Counted from the stretch's first letter, positions 11,061-18,984 are shown. The stretch is 64,000 nt of DNA from Streptosporangium amethystogenes (GCF_000721075.1 NZ_JOEQ01000006.1:124001-188000); one strand, 5' to 3'. A program made the numbers and translations. Notes: generated by a model not told the origin, from the letters alone.

Positions 11061-11563
11061 CGAGACCCCTTCTCCTCGCCACGCGGCCCCGAACCCGCAC
11101 CGGCCCTGCGGGCCGCGGCGAGGCGTACCGCGTCGAGGATCTTCTCGTAGCCGGTGCACCGGCACAGGTTGCCCGCCAGGGCCTCGCGGATCTCGGCGTC
11201 GGACGGGCGCGGGATCCGCTCGATCAGGTCGTGGGCCTGGACGACGAGGCCGGGGGTGCAGAAACCGCACTGGACGGCTCCGCATTCGACGAACGCCTCC
11301 TGGACCGGGTCGAGCCGGTCGCCGTCGGCGAGTCCCTCGATGGTGCGGACCACGCGGCCCTCGGCCTGCCCTGCCGCGACCAGGCACGCGCAGACGGGCA
11401 CCCCGTCGAGGTAGACGGTGCAGGAGCCGCACTCGCCCTGCTCGCACGCGTTCTTGGAACCCGGCAGGCCCACCCGTTCGCGCAGCACGTACAGCAGGCT
11501 CTCGCCCTCCCAGACGTCGTCGGCGGTCTCGCTGCGGCCGTTGACCGTGAAGGTGACGCGCAT
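11057..11563 (-). CDS. Xanthine-dehydrogenase-type [2Fe-2S] subunit
   Basis: A 168-residue small subunit of the xanthine dehydrogenase/carbon monoxide dehydrogenase family. It carries two [2Fe-2S] clusters. The plant-ferredoxin-type cluster uses C40, C45, C48 and C58 or C60 (NACEQGECGSC). The second uses C99, C102, C134 and C136 (QCGFC and LCRC). It passes electrons from the molybdenum centre to the FAD subunit. The ATG at 11563 overlaps the upstream FAD-subunit stop by 1 nt. The molybdopterin-binding catalytic subunit is not adjacent. Confidence 0.93.
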   Translation of the reverse strand: MRVTFTVNGRSETADDVWEGESLLYVLRERVGLPGSKNACEQGECGSCTVYLDGVPVCACLVAAGQAEGRVVRTIEGLADGDRLDPVQEAFVECGAVQCGFCTPGLVVQAHDLIERIPRPSDAEIREALAGNLCRCTGYEKILDAVRLAAARRAGAGSGPRGEEKGSR

Positions 11564-12438
11564 CAGCCTGCCCTCCTCTCGAAGCGCCCGGAGCGCAGCT
11601 CGTGCCACGCCCAGGTCAGGGTGCGCCGCGCCATCACCGCGATGGCGTGACGCCGGTAGTCGGCGGTGCCGCGCACGTCGTCGATCGGCGAGGCGGCCTC
11701 GGCGGCCAGCTCGCCGAAGCGCCCGAGCAGCGCGGGGTCGAGCCGCGCCTCCCAGTCGAGTTCGGCGGCCAGGAACTCCTCGGCCGCGACGGCGCGCCGG
11801 GGGGTCGGGGCGGCCGAGCCGATGCCGGTGCCGACCCGGCGCTCCGCGGGATGGAGCGCGATCGCGAACGAGCAGACCGCGATCACCATGGCGTTGCGGG
11901 TACCGACCTTGGAGAAGTACTGCGGGCCGCTCGCGGGGCTCATCCAGAACGCCCTGATCAGCTCGTCGGGTTCCAGCGCGCTGCGTTTGACCCCGAGGTA
12001 GAAGGCCGCGGCCGGGATCATCCGCACGCCCCGGGCGGCGGAGGCGACCTCGATGACCGCGTCTCCCGCGAGCAGCGGCGGGTGGCTGTCCCCCGCGGGC
12101 GAGGCCGCGCCGAGATTGCCTCCCACCGTGCCCCGGTTGCGGATCTGCGGCGAGCCGACGGTGCGGGAGGCCTGGGCGAGACCCGGCAGCCGGTCGCCCA
12201 GCTCGGCGATCAGCCGGGCGTACGACACGCCCGCACCGACCCTGAGCCTGCCGTCCGCCTCCTCGCTCCAGGTCGCGAGTTCGGCGATCCGGTTCAGGTC
12301 GAGCAGTCCGGCGGGCCTTCGCACGTCGAAGTTGAGCTCGACCATCATGTCGGTGCCGCCCTGTATGGGCGCCACCTCCGGCCGGTCCGCCTTGGCGGCC
12401 AGCGCCTCCGCCCAGGTGGCGGGTCGCAGGAAATCCAT
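11563..12438 (-). CDS. Xanthine-dehydrogenase-type FAD subunit
   Basis: A 291-residue FAD-binding subunit of the molybdenum hydroxylase family, with PIQGGTDMM near residue 25 and TVGGNLG-type TVGGNLGAASPAGD near residue 105, both FAD-contacting. It oxidises the [2Fe-2S] subunit and reduces the final acceptor. I chose ATG at 12438 because GGGAG lies 8 nt upstream; an in-frame GTG (12447) and ATG (12444) sit too close to that site. Uricase upstream overlaps the possible GTG start. Confidence 0.92.
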   Translation of the reverse strand: MDFLRPATWAEALAAKADRPEVAPIQGGTDMMVELNFDVRRPAGLLDLNRIAELATWSEEADGRLRVGAGVSYARLIAELGDRLPGLAQASRTVGSPQIRNRGTVGGNLGAASPAGDSHPPLLAGDAVIEVASAARGVRMIPAAAFYLGVKRSALEPDELIRAFWMSPASGPQYFSKVGTRNAMVIAVCSFAIALHPAERRVGTGIGSAAPTPRRAVAAEEFLAAELDWEARLDPALLGRFGELAAEAASPIDDVRGTADYRRHAIAVMARRTLTWAWHELRSGRFERRAG

Positions 12439-12443
12439 GGTCA

Positions 12444-13343
12444 TCACTCCCAGGCGAAGCGGGCGTCGGGGGTGTCGTCGCGGAGCACGCTGCCCTCGAT
12501 CAGTCCGTAGGGACGGTCGGCGGCGTAGAACACCTCATTGGGGTTGTCCAGCCCGAAGGGGGTGAGATCCACCAGGAAGTGGTGCTTGTTCGGCATCGCC
12601 AGGCGCACCTCGCAGACCTCCTTCCGGGTGTTCAGCACCCGCTCGCCCATCGCGTAGAGCGTCTGCTGCAGTGACAGGCTGTAGGTCTCGGCGAACGCGC
12701 CGAGCAGGCAGCGGCGTACCTCGTCGTAGGACTCCCCGTAGTGGGAGTCCCCGTACGGGAACACGCCCGGCAGGTGCCGCCAACGGGCCGAGACCTCGGT
12801 GGCCAGGACACGGTCCCCGGTGGGTTTCAGGGTGGTGTACTCGTCCTGGGCGAAGCCGGAGAACTCCGACCCCGTCGAGTTGAGCACCACCAGGTCCTTC
12901 AGCCCGGAGACCACGGTGGTGGTGCCGTCCCGGTCGTGGTGGACGACGCAGGTGCGCGTCTCCCTGCCGGAGCGAACGAAGGAGTGCCGCCCACCCTCGG
13001 CTCCCGAGGCTTTCGGGATCCGGTCCCAGAAGTACTCCTCGATCTCCACCCGGGCGTGGTGGACCGTGGGCTGGGAGTCCACGTAGTGACGGGCCAGCAG
13101 GGTCGCGAAGTCCTCGATCTGGGCGACACCGTGCTTCCTGGCGAAGGCGTACACGGTGTTCTTCTGCGTGTCGGTCGGCAGGACCGCGGCGTTGTCGCCG
13201 GTGAGGTGGACCGCCTCCATGTCACCGGAGAGTGCCGAGCCGACGGTGACGTCCTTGAGGTGGTGGACGTCACCGTCCCTGACGACACGGACCAGGCGGG
13301 TCTCCGCCTTGCCGTAGCGGTTGGGTCCGAGAACGACGGGCAT
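12444..13343 (-). CDS. pucL: Urate oxidase (uricase)
   Basis: Cofactor-free oxidation of urate to 5-hydroxyisourate. The 299-residue product has the two tandem T-fold halves; LPTDTQKNTVYA (about residues 55-66) holds the catalytic Thr, and NKHHFLVDL near residue 255 is the second-half signature. ATG at 13343 has GGGAG 5 nt upstream, overlapping the end of the HIU hydrolase gene. The two following enzymes of the pathway are encoded immediately upstream, so the three steps urate to allantoin are one unit. Confidence 0.96.
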   Translation of the reverse strand: MPVVLGPNRYGKAETRLVRVVRDGDVHHLKDVTVGSALSGDMEAVHLTGDNAAVLPTDTQKNTVYAFARKHGVAQIEDFATLLARHYVDSQPTVHHARVEIEEYFWDRIPKASGAEGGRHSFVRSGRETRTCVVHHDRDGTTTVVSGLKDLVVLNSTGSEFSGFAQDEYTTLKPTGDRVLATEVSARWRHLPGVFPYGDSHYGESYDEVRRCLLGAFAETYSLSLQQTLYAMGERVLNTRKEVCEVRLAMPNKHHFLVDLTPFGLDNPNEVFYAADRPYGLIEGSVLRDDTPDARFAWE

Positions 13344-13344
13344 G

Positions 13345-13656
13345 CTAGCTCCCTCGGTACGTCGAGTAGGCGAACGGGCTGAGCAGCAGGGGCACGTGGT
13401 GACGCTCCCCCGGGTCCGCCACCGTGAAGTCGATCGAGACCCGCGGGTAGAAGGCGTCCACCGCGCGGGCGGCGAAGTACTCCCCGGTCTCGAAGACCAG
13501 CCGGTGGGCGCCCGCCCCGCACGTCCATCCCGCGATCCGCCCGTCGGCGTCGGTGACGCCCTCGGCGAGCACCTCGCCGTCCCGTTCCAGGCGTACGACG
13601 ACACCCGCCGCCGGCCTGCCCAGGGCGGCGTCGAGCACATGCGTGGACAGACTCAT
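13345..13656 (-). CDS. hiuH: 5-Hydroxyisourate hydrolase
   Basis: A 103-residue transthyretin-like protein that hydrolyses 5-hydroxyisourate to OHCU. The family signatures are present: THVLD near the N-terminus with the catalytic His, and the C-terminal tetrapeptide YRGS with the preceding ERHHVPLLLSP. Its stop (TAG) lies 1 nt before the uricase start, indicating translational coupling. It acts between uricase and OHCU decarboxylase. Confidence 0.96.
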   Translation of the reverse strand: MSLSTHVLDAALGRPAAGVVVRLERDGEVLAEGVTDADGRIAGWTCGAGAHRLVFETGEYFAARAVDAFYPRVSIDFTVADPGERHHVPLLLSPFAYSTYRGS

Positions 13657-13750
13657 ACGGGACCTTCCGCAAGCGTGGGTTCGGGGAGCACGGTGCCTAC
13701 CCGGCCTTTCCCGGAGGTACGGGGGTCATGGGCCACGGGGCGCGCGGAGT

Positions 13751-14314
13751 TCACGTGGCCGGTCCCGGAGACGGGTGGCCGCTTCCGAGGAGTTTCCCGA
13801 GCCGAAGGCGAGTGATCTTCGCGAGCTCGGCCCTGACCACGTCCCGCTCGGTGTCCTCGTCGTTGCCGAGCCGCTCGGTGAGGCGGGCCAGCATCTCCTC
13901 GGCCGACAGCCCGGTGGCGCAGATCAGGTAGACGTGGCCGAACCGCCGCTCGTAGGCGCGGTTGCCCTCCGCCAGCCGGTCCCGGACCTCCCGCCCCGCC
14001 GCCTCGACCCCCGACTGCTCGCGGCGGGACCAGGCCGCCTCCCTTCCGGAGCGACCGCCCTCGCGGGGCGGCTCGTCGATCCTGGGGTGGGCGGCCAGCG
14101 CCTCGTGCACACCGGACCAGTCCAGGCTCCGCACGGTGGCCTCCGCGACCTCGGCCAGCCGGCCGAGGTCGCGGTAGGGGCGCGACGCCGCCACCCGCGC
14201 GGCGAAGTCCCGGCAGGCGCAGCAGGCCAGCAGTTCGGCCTCGGCCTCCTCGGTGCCCAGCGCGTTGAAGGCGGCCAGCCCCGCGACCTGCGGCGCGGAG
14301 TGCAGGTTAGACAT
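13751..14314 (-). CDS. uraD: OHCU decarboxylase
   Basis: Decarboxylates 2-oxo-4-hydroxy-4-carboxy-5-ureidoimidazoline to S-allantoin, the last step of urate degradation. The 187-residue product begins with LAAFNALG and has the HPRID motif (HPRIG in most homologues) with the catalytic His, and YERRFGHVYLICATG with the family FG(h)xFl-type block. I chose ATG at 14314 by family length; an upstream in-frame GTG exists at 14329. It is the first gene of the minus-strand purine operon. Confidence 0.92.
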   Translation of the reverse strand: MSNLHSAPQVAGLAAFNALGTEEAEAELLACCACRDFAARVAASRPYRDLGRLAEVAEATVRSLDWSGVHEALAAHPRIDEPPREGGRSGREAAWSRREQSGVEAAGREVRDRLAEGNRAYERRFGHVYLICATGLSAEEMLARLTERLGNDEDTERDVVRAELAKITRLRLGKLLGSGHPSPGPAT

Positions 14315-14560
14315 GGGAGCAGTACACACACCAGCGGCGCGTACAGTCCAGCGACAAGCGCCCCAAACTGTGCCAAGGGTTTGCCGCAGATTTCCGCAAC
14401 ATACTCCAAACCTGCTGGTACCCGGCGCTCAATCCTCTATGGAAGACGCGGTTGAGCGTTCCCCACCGGTCACCTCGCCCCAGAGTGCGGCGAGGGCAGG
14501 TCAGGCGGGCGGCCTGTCGGCTGTGAAGCGCCGGGAGGCGACGCCTAAACTGGGGACACC
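14315..14560. promoter_or_regulatory. Divergent control region, purine operon / endonuclease IV
   Basis: This region holds the promoters of uraD (minus) and nfo (plus). TTGCCGCAGATTTCCGCAA (14380-14398) is an imperfect dyad with TTGC/GCAA ends and could bind a purine-catabolism regulator; that is a guess. TAAACT (14545-14550) is a likely -10 box for nfo, 10 nt before its ATG. No regulator gene for the purine island is encoded nearby. Confidence 0.4.
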
Positions 14561-15418
14561 ATGACTTCTCTCTCCCCCATCGGCGGACACGTCTCCGTCA
14601 CCGGCGGCCTCGCCAAGGGCGGGCTGCGCTACGCCTCCGACGTCGGTGCCGAGATGATCCAGGTGTTCGTCACCAACCCTCGCGGCTGGGCGCTCGCCGT
14701 GGGCGACCCCGCCCAGGACGCCAAGCTCCGCGAGTCGGGCGTGCTCTCCTTCGTGCACGCGCCCTACCTGGTCAACATGGGCTCACCCAGCGCGGAAACG
14801 CTGGAGAAGTCGGTGGCCGCCGTGCGGCACAACCTGCTGCGCGGCCACGCGATCGGCGCGAAGGGAGTGGTCGTCCACACGGGGTCGGCGGTGAGCCAGT
14901 CCCGCGACGAGGCGCTGCGCCAGCTGCGTGAACACCTCCTGCCGCTCCTGGAGGAGATCCCCGACGACGGGCCCGACCTGCTGCTGGAGCCGATGGCCGG
15001 GCAGGGCGCGGTGCTCTGCGCGACGGTCCAGGACCTGGAACCCTACCTGGCGGCCCTCGACTGGCACCCCAAGGCGGGGGTCTGCTTCGACACCTGCCAC
15101 GCCTTCGCCGCCGGGCACGACCTGTCGACCGCGGAGGGCGTCAAGGAGACTCTGGAGGCCCTGCACGCGATCGCCCCCGGGCGGCTCAAGCTGGTCCACG
15201 CCAACGACTCCAAGGACGTGTGCGACTCCAGGAAGGACCGGCACGAGAACATCGGCTCCGGCCACATCGGTGCCGAGCCCTTCGCCGACATGCTGAGCCA
15301 TCCCGTGATGGCCGGGGTGCCGTTCTGCATCGAGACACCGGGCGGCGCCGAGAAGCACCGCGAGGACATCGAGGCGCTCAAGAAGCTCCGCGACCGGGTG
15401 GGTTCCCGACCTTCCTGA
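14561..15418 (+). CDS. nfo: Deoxyribonuclease IV (AP endonuclease, Nfo type)
   Basis: A zinc-dependent endonuclease that nicks DNA 5' of abasic sites in base-excision repair. The 285-residue TIM-barrel protein has the family metal ligands in visible blocks: GGHVS at the N-terminus, VVHTGS (about residue 104), LLEPMAGQG, CFDTCHAFAAGHD, HANDSKD and HENIGSGHIG, and FCIETPG near the end. ATG at 14561 has GGGGA 6 nt upstream, and a -10 box lies so close that the leader is only a few nucleotides. It diverges from the purine operon. Confidence 0.95.
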   Translation: MTSLSPIGGHVSVTGGLAKGGLRYASDVGAEMIQVFVTNPRGWALAVGDPAQDAKLRESGVLSFVHAPYLVNMGSPSAETLEKSVAAVRHNLLRGHAIGAKGVVVHTGSAVSQSRDEALRQLREHLLPLLEEIPDDGPDLLLEPMAGQGAVLCATVQDLEPYLAALDWHPKAGVCFDTCHAFAAGHDLSTAEGVKETLEALHAIAPGRLKLVHANDSKDVCDSRKDRHENIGSGHIGAEPFADMLSHPVMAGVPFCIETPGGAEKHREDIEALKKLRDRVGSRPS

Positions 15419-15424
15419 AGGTCG

Positions 15425-15508
15425 GACGGGACGCCCGTCCTCGTGATCCGGCCGCCCCCGTGTGGCCGGATCACGGTCCGGCCCGCTGGCTAACGCGGGC
15501 GTCCCGTC
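15425..15508 (+). terminator. Nested double hairpin downstream of nfo
   Basis: A perfect 13-bp outer stem (15425-15437 with 15496-15508) encloses a perfect 11-bp inner stem (15443-15453 with 15464-15474). It starts 6 nt after the nfo stop codon. There is no T tract. It most likely ends the nfo transcript, but the branched form is larger than needed for that. Confidence 0.6.
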
Positions 15509-15983
15509 GTATCGGAGAGCGGCGACCCCTCCCCCTTCCGGTCAAGGACCCGGTGGCCGGATGCCGGCGGTCACCCCGTGTCCGCGCATCAGGTCCTGTG
15601 CGAGCCTTACGGCCCTGTCCCCCCTGATCCGGCGGGTCTCGCTCTCCGATGAGGGAACACTAGAGGCGTGTCCAGACGAGCGAGCGGCGCTTTTCCGCCA
15701 GCGCGATTAACGGTCAGTAGTTGTCGATGTGCGGAGAGTGCCGACACGACGAACGGCGCGCGGCGGGCGACGAACGGTCGATCGGGGGCTCGTGGGACCC
15801 CTGGGACCCGCTCGTGCCGGGGAAACGCCGATGAGCCGTACGACCGCGGAACGGCGCACGGAAGGCGCGAGGCCGGACGGCACGCGGAGACATGCGAGCA
15901 GAACGGCGACCGCGGAACGGCCGGCCGGAAGCCCGCGCGGGCGCGAATCACCGTGCGGGGCCCGCGGGGGTGGTGTGCCCCGG
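15509..15983. other. Intergenic stretch with no recognisable gene
   Basis: This lies between nfo and the convergently transcribed LytTR regulator gene. No reading frame here has plausible protein content, ribosome site or homology that I recognise, and there is no tRNA-like arm. A 12-nt phrase GACCGCGGAACG occurs twice (near 15841 and 15908). Base composition is somewhat less GC-rich around 15690-15730. Confidence 0.5.
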
Positions 15984-16775
15984 TTACCGCAGGGCGGCCG
16001 CGGAGGGCAGGGGCCTGGCCCGGACCACACCGGGGACGGCCGGGCGGTCACGGAACTGGCGGACCAGCCGTTCGCGGACCTCGCGGGCGTGCCGGCGGCT
16101 GACCGGAAGCGTCTCGTTGCCCACCCGGAGCATCACCCTGCCGCCGTCGAAGCGCAGCTCGCTCACATGCCGCACCGAGACCAGGGTGCTGCGGTGCACC
16201 CGGATGAACCCCGACCCCGCCCAGCGCCGCTCCAGGGCGGCCAGCGACATGCGGACCAGGTAGCTGCCCTCGTCGGTGTGGAGCCGGACGTAGTCGCCCT
16301 GCGCCTCGGCGAACCAGACGGCCTGCTGGGGCACGAACCGCGTCCGTCCCGCGAGCTCGACCGGGATGACGTCCTCCGGCACGGGTTCGGCCGACGCCGG
16401 AATCATGGACTCCAGGCGCCGTACCGCCTCGGCCAGTCGGTCGGCCCTGACCGGCTTGAGCAGGTAGTCGACCGCCTCCAGCTCGAAGGCCTGCACCGCG
16501 CACTCCTCGTGGGCGGTGACGAACACCAGCCGGGGCGGGTTGGGAAACCCCGCGATGAGCCTGGCCAGGTCGAGGCCGTCCAGTCCCGGCATCCGGATGT
16601 CGAGGAACACCCCGTCCAGCCGCTCGCCCGTGCCGAGCATCTGGACCATGTCCTGGAGCGCGGTGACCCCGCTCGCGGCCGTGGAGACGTGCTCGATACG
16701 GGGGTCCTGGCGGAGGAGATAGGCGATCTCCTCAAGGGCGGGGACCTCGTCGTCAACGGCCAGGACTCGCAACAT
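15984..16775 (-). CDS. LytTR-family response regulator
   Basis: A 263-residue two-component regulator. The receiver domain has D8/D9, phosphoacceptor D59 (VFLDIRMPG), the switch Thr (FVTAHEE) and Lys (LLKPV). A LytTR DNA-binding domain fills about residues 140-245 (FAEAQGDYVRLHT, FIRVHRSTLVSV). The ATG at 16775 starts exactly at the receiver domain. The cognate sensor kinase lies 66 nt upstream on the same strand. The target genes are not evident; LytTR regulators often control envelope or carbon-uptake genes. Confidence 0.92.
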   Translation of the reverse strand: MLRVLAVDDEVPALEEIAYLLRQDPRIEHVSTAASGVTALQDMVQMLGTGERLDGVFLDIRMPGLDGLDLARLIAGFPNPPRLVFVTAHEECAVQAFELEAVDYLLKPVRADRLAEAVRRLESMIPASAEPVPEDVIPVELAGRTRFVPQQAVWFAEAQGDYVRLHTDEGSYLVRMSLAALERRWAGSGFIRVHRSTLVSVRHVSELRFDGGRVMLRVGNETLPVSRRHAREVRERLVRQFRDRPAVPGVVRARPLPSAAALR

Positions 16776-16841
16776 GACCCCACGCTGCCCTCTGAACCAC
16801 ACCCGCCGCAAGCCTCATGGCAACTTCAGGTAATAGTTTGA

Positions 16842-18035
16842 CTACAAATAGCTATTGGCGGGGTGGAGCTTGGGAACACGGAGCCGCACCGTCGTGCCCG
16901 CGTCCGGGGTGCTCTCCACGACCAGCCCGTAGTCCTCGCCGTAGATCTGGCGGAACCGCACATCGACGCCCGCCAGCCCGATTCCGCCTTCCTCTCCCGG
17001 CGGCGGCGCGGAGCCGTCGAGGAGCCCCCTGACCCGCTCGGGGGGCATGCCCAGGCCGTCGTCCTCCACGCTGATGTGGGCCTCGGCCCCGGCGTCACTG
17101 ACCACCACCCGTACCTCTCCACGACGTCCCGCGGCGGCCACACCGTGCTTGACCGCGTTCTCCACCAGCGGCTGCAGGCAGAGGAACGGGACGGAGACCG
17201 ACAGCACCTCCGGCGCGACCCTGAGGGTGAAACGGAGCCGGTCGCCGAACCTGGCACGTTCCAGGAGCAGGTAGCGGTCCACGCAGTGCAGTTCCTCGGC
17301 GAGGGTGGTGAAGTCGCGTGCCCGGCGCAGCGCGTACCGGTTGAAGTCGGCGAACTCCACCAGCAGCTCCCGCGCCCGTTCGGGGTCGGTGCGGACGAAC
17401 GAGGCGATGGTGGTCAGCGCGTTGTAGACGAAGTGCGGAGACATCTGGGCGCGCAGCGCCCGCATCTCCGCCTCCATGGTCCGCCGCCGCGAGGAGTCGA
17501 CCTCCGCCAGCTCCAGCTGCCCCGAGACCCACCTGGCGACCTCGGTGACGGTCCGCACCAGTGCCACGCTCACCACGGCGTCATACGCGGCGAGCGTCCC
17601 GACCACCCGCCCGTCGACGGTGAGCGGTACGACGACCCCACCCCTGGTGGCACAGTCCGGCGCGTCGCAGGCCGGCGCCTCCCCGGTCACCACGTGCGGG
17701 CGCGCCGAGGCCAGGACGATCCTGGCGTGCTCGGGCGCGTGGTCGCGGTGGCAGCCCACCGCGCCGTCCCAGGCGAGCAGACCGCCGCTGTCGGCGACCG
17801 CGACGGCATCGGTGCCCAGCAGGGTACGCAGGTGGCAGACCGCCTTGCGGGCGGACTCGTGGGTGAGCCCGGCCCGCAGCGAGGGAGCCGCCATCGCCGC
17901 GATGTGCAGTGTCAGGAAGGTGGCCTCGTCCGTCGGACCGCCCTGCCGGTCCGGGTGCCGCCGGCGCGGGCGGGGAAGGAGGAGTCCGAGAAGGGCACTG
18001 AAGGCGCAGAGCAGCACCCAGCCCATGGTCGACAT
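16842..18035 (-). CDS. LytS-type sensor histidine kinase with Cys-rich GAF domain
   Basis: A 397-residue kinase of the His_kinase/HATPase family. One N-terminal membrane helix (residues 5-20) is followed by a GAF-like sensor domain (about 40-165), the phospho-His block MSPHFVYNAL (H201) and an HATPase domain (VENAVKHGV, DDGLGMPPE, GGIGLAGVD). The GAF-like domain has Cys67, Cys95, Cys123 and Cys128 (CDAPDC), which could bind a metal or cluster; that is speculation. I chose ATG at 18035; an in-frame TTG at 18053 with a better upstream purine stretch would add 6 residues. It pairs with the LytTR regulator downstream. Confidence 0.88.
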   Translation of the reverse strand: MSTMGWVLLCAFSALLGLLLPRPRRRHPDRQGGPTDEATFLTLHIAAMAAPSLRAGLTHESARKAVCHLRTLLGTDAVAVADSGGLLAWDGAVGCHRDHAPEHARIVLASARPHVVTGEAPACDAPDCATRGGVVVPLTVDGRVVGTLAAYDAVVSVALVRTVTEVARWVSGQLELAEVDSSRRRTMEAEMRALRAQMSPHFVYNALTTIASFVRTDPERARELLVEFADFNRYALRRARDFTTLAEELHCVDRYLLLERARFGDRLRFTLRVAPEVLSVSVPFLCLQPLVENAVKHGVAAAGRRGEVRVVVSDAGAEAHISVEDDGLGMPPERVRGLLDGSAPPPGEEGGIGLAGVDVRFRQIYGEDYGLVVESTPDAGTTVRLRVPKLHPANSYL

Positions 18036-18094
18036 GCGGAGAACCGTAGTCAACCCACCCCGGAGATCGGGGGCGAACGCCGATCACGGACCGA

Positions 18095-18715
18095 TCAGGG
18101 CGGGCCTTCGCCCGCTTCCTCCTGATAGGAGTAGCGCTGCTCGCGCCAGGGGTCGGCGATGTTGTGATAGCCGCGCTCCTCCCAGAAGCCGCGCCTGTCC
18201 TCCAGCAGGTATTCCACGGCGCGCACCCACTTGACGCTCTTCCACGCGTACAGGTGCGGGACGATCATCCGCACCGGGAACCCGCGTTCCAGGGCGATGG
18301 GCTTCTCGTCCAACTCCAGCGCGAACATCGTCTGCGCGCGGTCGAAGTCGCCCATCCGCACGTTGGCGCTGTAGCCGTACTCACCCCAGATCATCACGTG
18401 CTTCACGCCGGGCGCGGGCGGGGCGAGCGCCATCAGTGTCGCCGTGGATATCCCGCCCCACTCGTTACCCATGATCGAGAACTTGGTGACGCAGTGGAAG
18501 TCGGCCATCACCGTGGTACGCGGCAGCGCGGAGAACTCGGGCCAGGTGAAACGGTGCTGCTCACCCGAGGCCGTCGCCCCCATGACGTGCAGCTGCCAGG
18601 TCTCCGGGCGGAACCGGGGCACCCGGCCGTAGTGGATCACCGGTCGGCCCCTGGGGATGTACTGACCCGGAGGCAGACGAGGCTCCTCCCACGAAGGTTC
18701 GGACTGCTCCACCAT
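18095..18715 (-). CDS. Molybdopterin-dependent sulfite-oxidase-like oxidoreductase
   Basis: A 206-residue protein of the sulfite oxidase/YedY fold. C75 in DFHCVTKFS is the expected molybdenum ligand. The family block GNEWGGIS and the pterin-contacting RMIVPHLYAWKSVKW region are present. It lacks a Tat or Sec signal and a haem domain, so it resembles the short cytoplasmic actinobacterial type of unknown substrate. ATG at 18715 has GGAGG 5 nt upstream; the open frame extends to 18844 but the extension is unlike the family. It lies 59 nt upstream of the sensor kinase gene and may be cotranscribed with it. Confidence 0.9.
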   Translation of the reverse strand: MVEQSEPSWEEPRLPPGQYIPRGRPVIHYGRVPRFRPETWQLHVMGATASGEQHRFTWPEFSALPRTTVMADFHCVTKFSIMGNEWGGISTATLMALAPPAPGVKHVMIWGEYGYSANVRMGDFDRAQTMFALELDEKPIALERGFPVRMIVPHLYAWKSVKWVRAVEYLLEDRRGFWEERGYHNIADPWREQRYSYQEEAGEGPP

Positions 18716-18838
18716 CACTCCCTCCGCCGTTTCCCCTATGGCACGTGGTAATCCTGCCATCGCGGACTTCCCGCCACCTCGGCGGCTACCAGATAACGTT
18801 CTCCCGCCTGGCGGGACGGAGGCGCTCTGACCGTGCGC

Positions 18839-18844
18839 TATCAT
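18839..18844 (+). promoter_or_regulatory. -10 box of the DAHP synthase leader transcript
   Basis: TATCAT lies 8 nt before the leader-peptide ATG at 18853, with no ribosome site between them. Transcription should start at or within 2 nt of the ATG, giving a leaderless leader peptide. No clear -35 box was seen. Confidence 0.5.
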
Positions 18845-18852
18845 TTCCCACT

Positions 18853-18927
18853 ATGCGTACAGCGTTCTGGTTTTTTTATGGCGACGGACCCGTGAGTCGG
18901 ACCGTTCGCCACCAGATGCTGCGCTGA
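18853..18927 (+). CDS. Aromatic leader peptide (24 residues)
   Basis: Codons 5-9 are Phe-Trp-Phe-Phe-Tyr in a row (FWFFY), an extreme concentration of all three aromatic amino acids, in a 24-codon frame ending in TGA at 18925-18927. It is followed directly by two hairpins and an intrinsic terminator, then by a DAHP synthase gene. This is the classic layout of ribosome-mediated attenuation: stalling when charged Phe-, Trp- or Tyr-tRNA is scarce lets transcription continue. The peptide itself needs no function. Confidence 0.85.
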   Translation: MRTAFWFFYGDGPVSRTVRHQMLR

Positions 18928-18984
18928 CAGCCTGGCGAACAGAAGGCCCCGGGTCCGGTTTCGGACTCGGGGCCTTCTGCTTTT
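18904..18984 (+). terminator. Attenuator: pause hairpin plus intrinsic terminator
   Basis: GTTCGCCA (18904-18911) pairs with TGGCGAAC (18933-18940) across the leader stop codon. Immediately after, 18941-18957 pairs with 18962-18978 in a 17-bp stem (one G-T pair) with a 4-nt loop, followed by GCTTTT. An alternative pairing of CGGACCC (18885-18891) or CGGACC (18898-18903) with GGGTCCG (18951-18957) would break the terminator and could be the antiterminator. The fold choice is inferred. Confidence 0.85.

Noticed and set aside
11061..11447. N-terminal extension of the 8-oxoguanine deaminase frame
   Set aside because: It reads through the [2Fe-2S] subunit gene out of frame; TTG 11060 fits the TTGA overlap and the family.
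15509..15983. Possible small gene or RNA between nfo and the LytTR gene
   Set aside because: No start with a ribosome site, no homology, and no clear RNA fold apart from the hairpins already listed.
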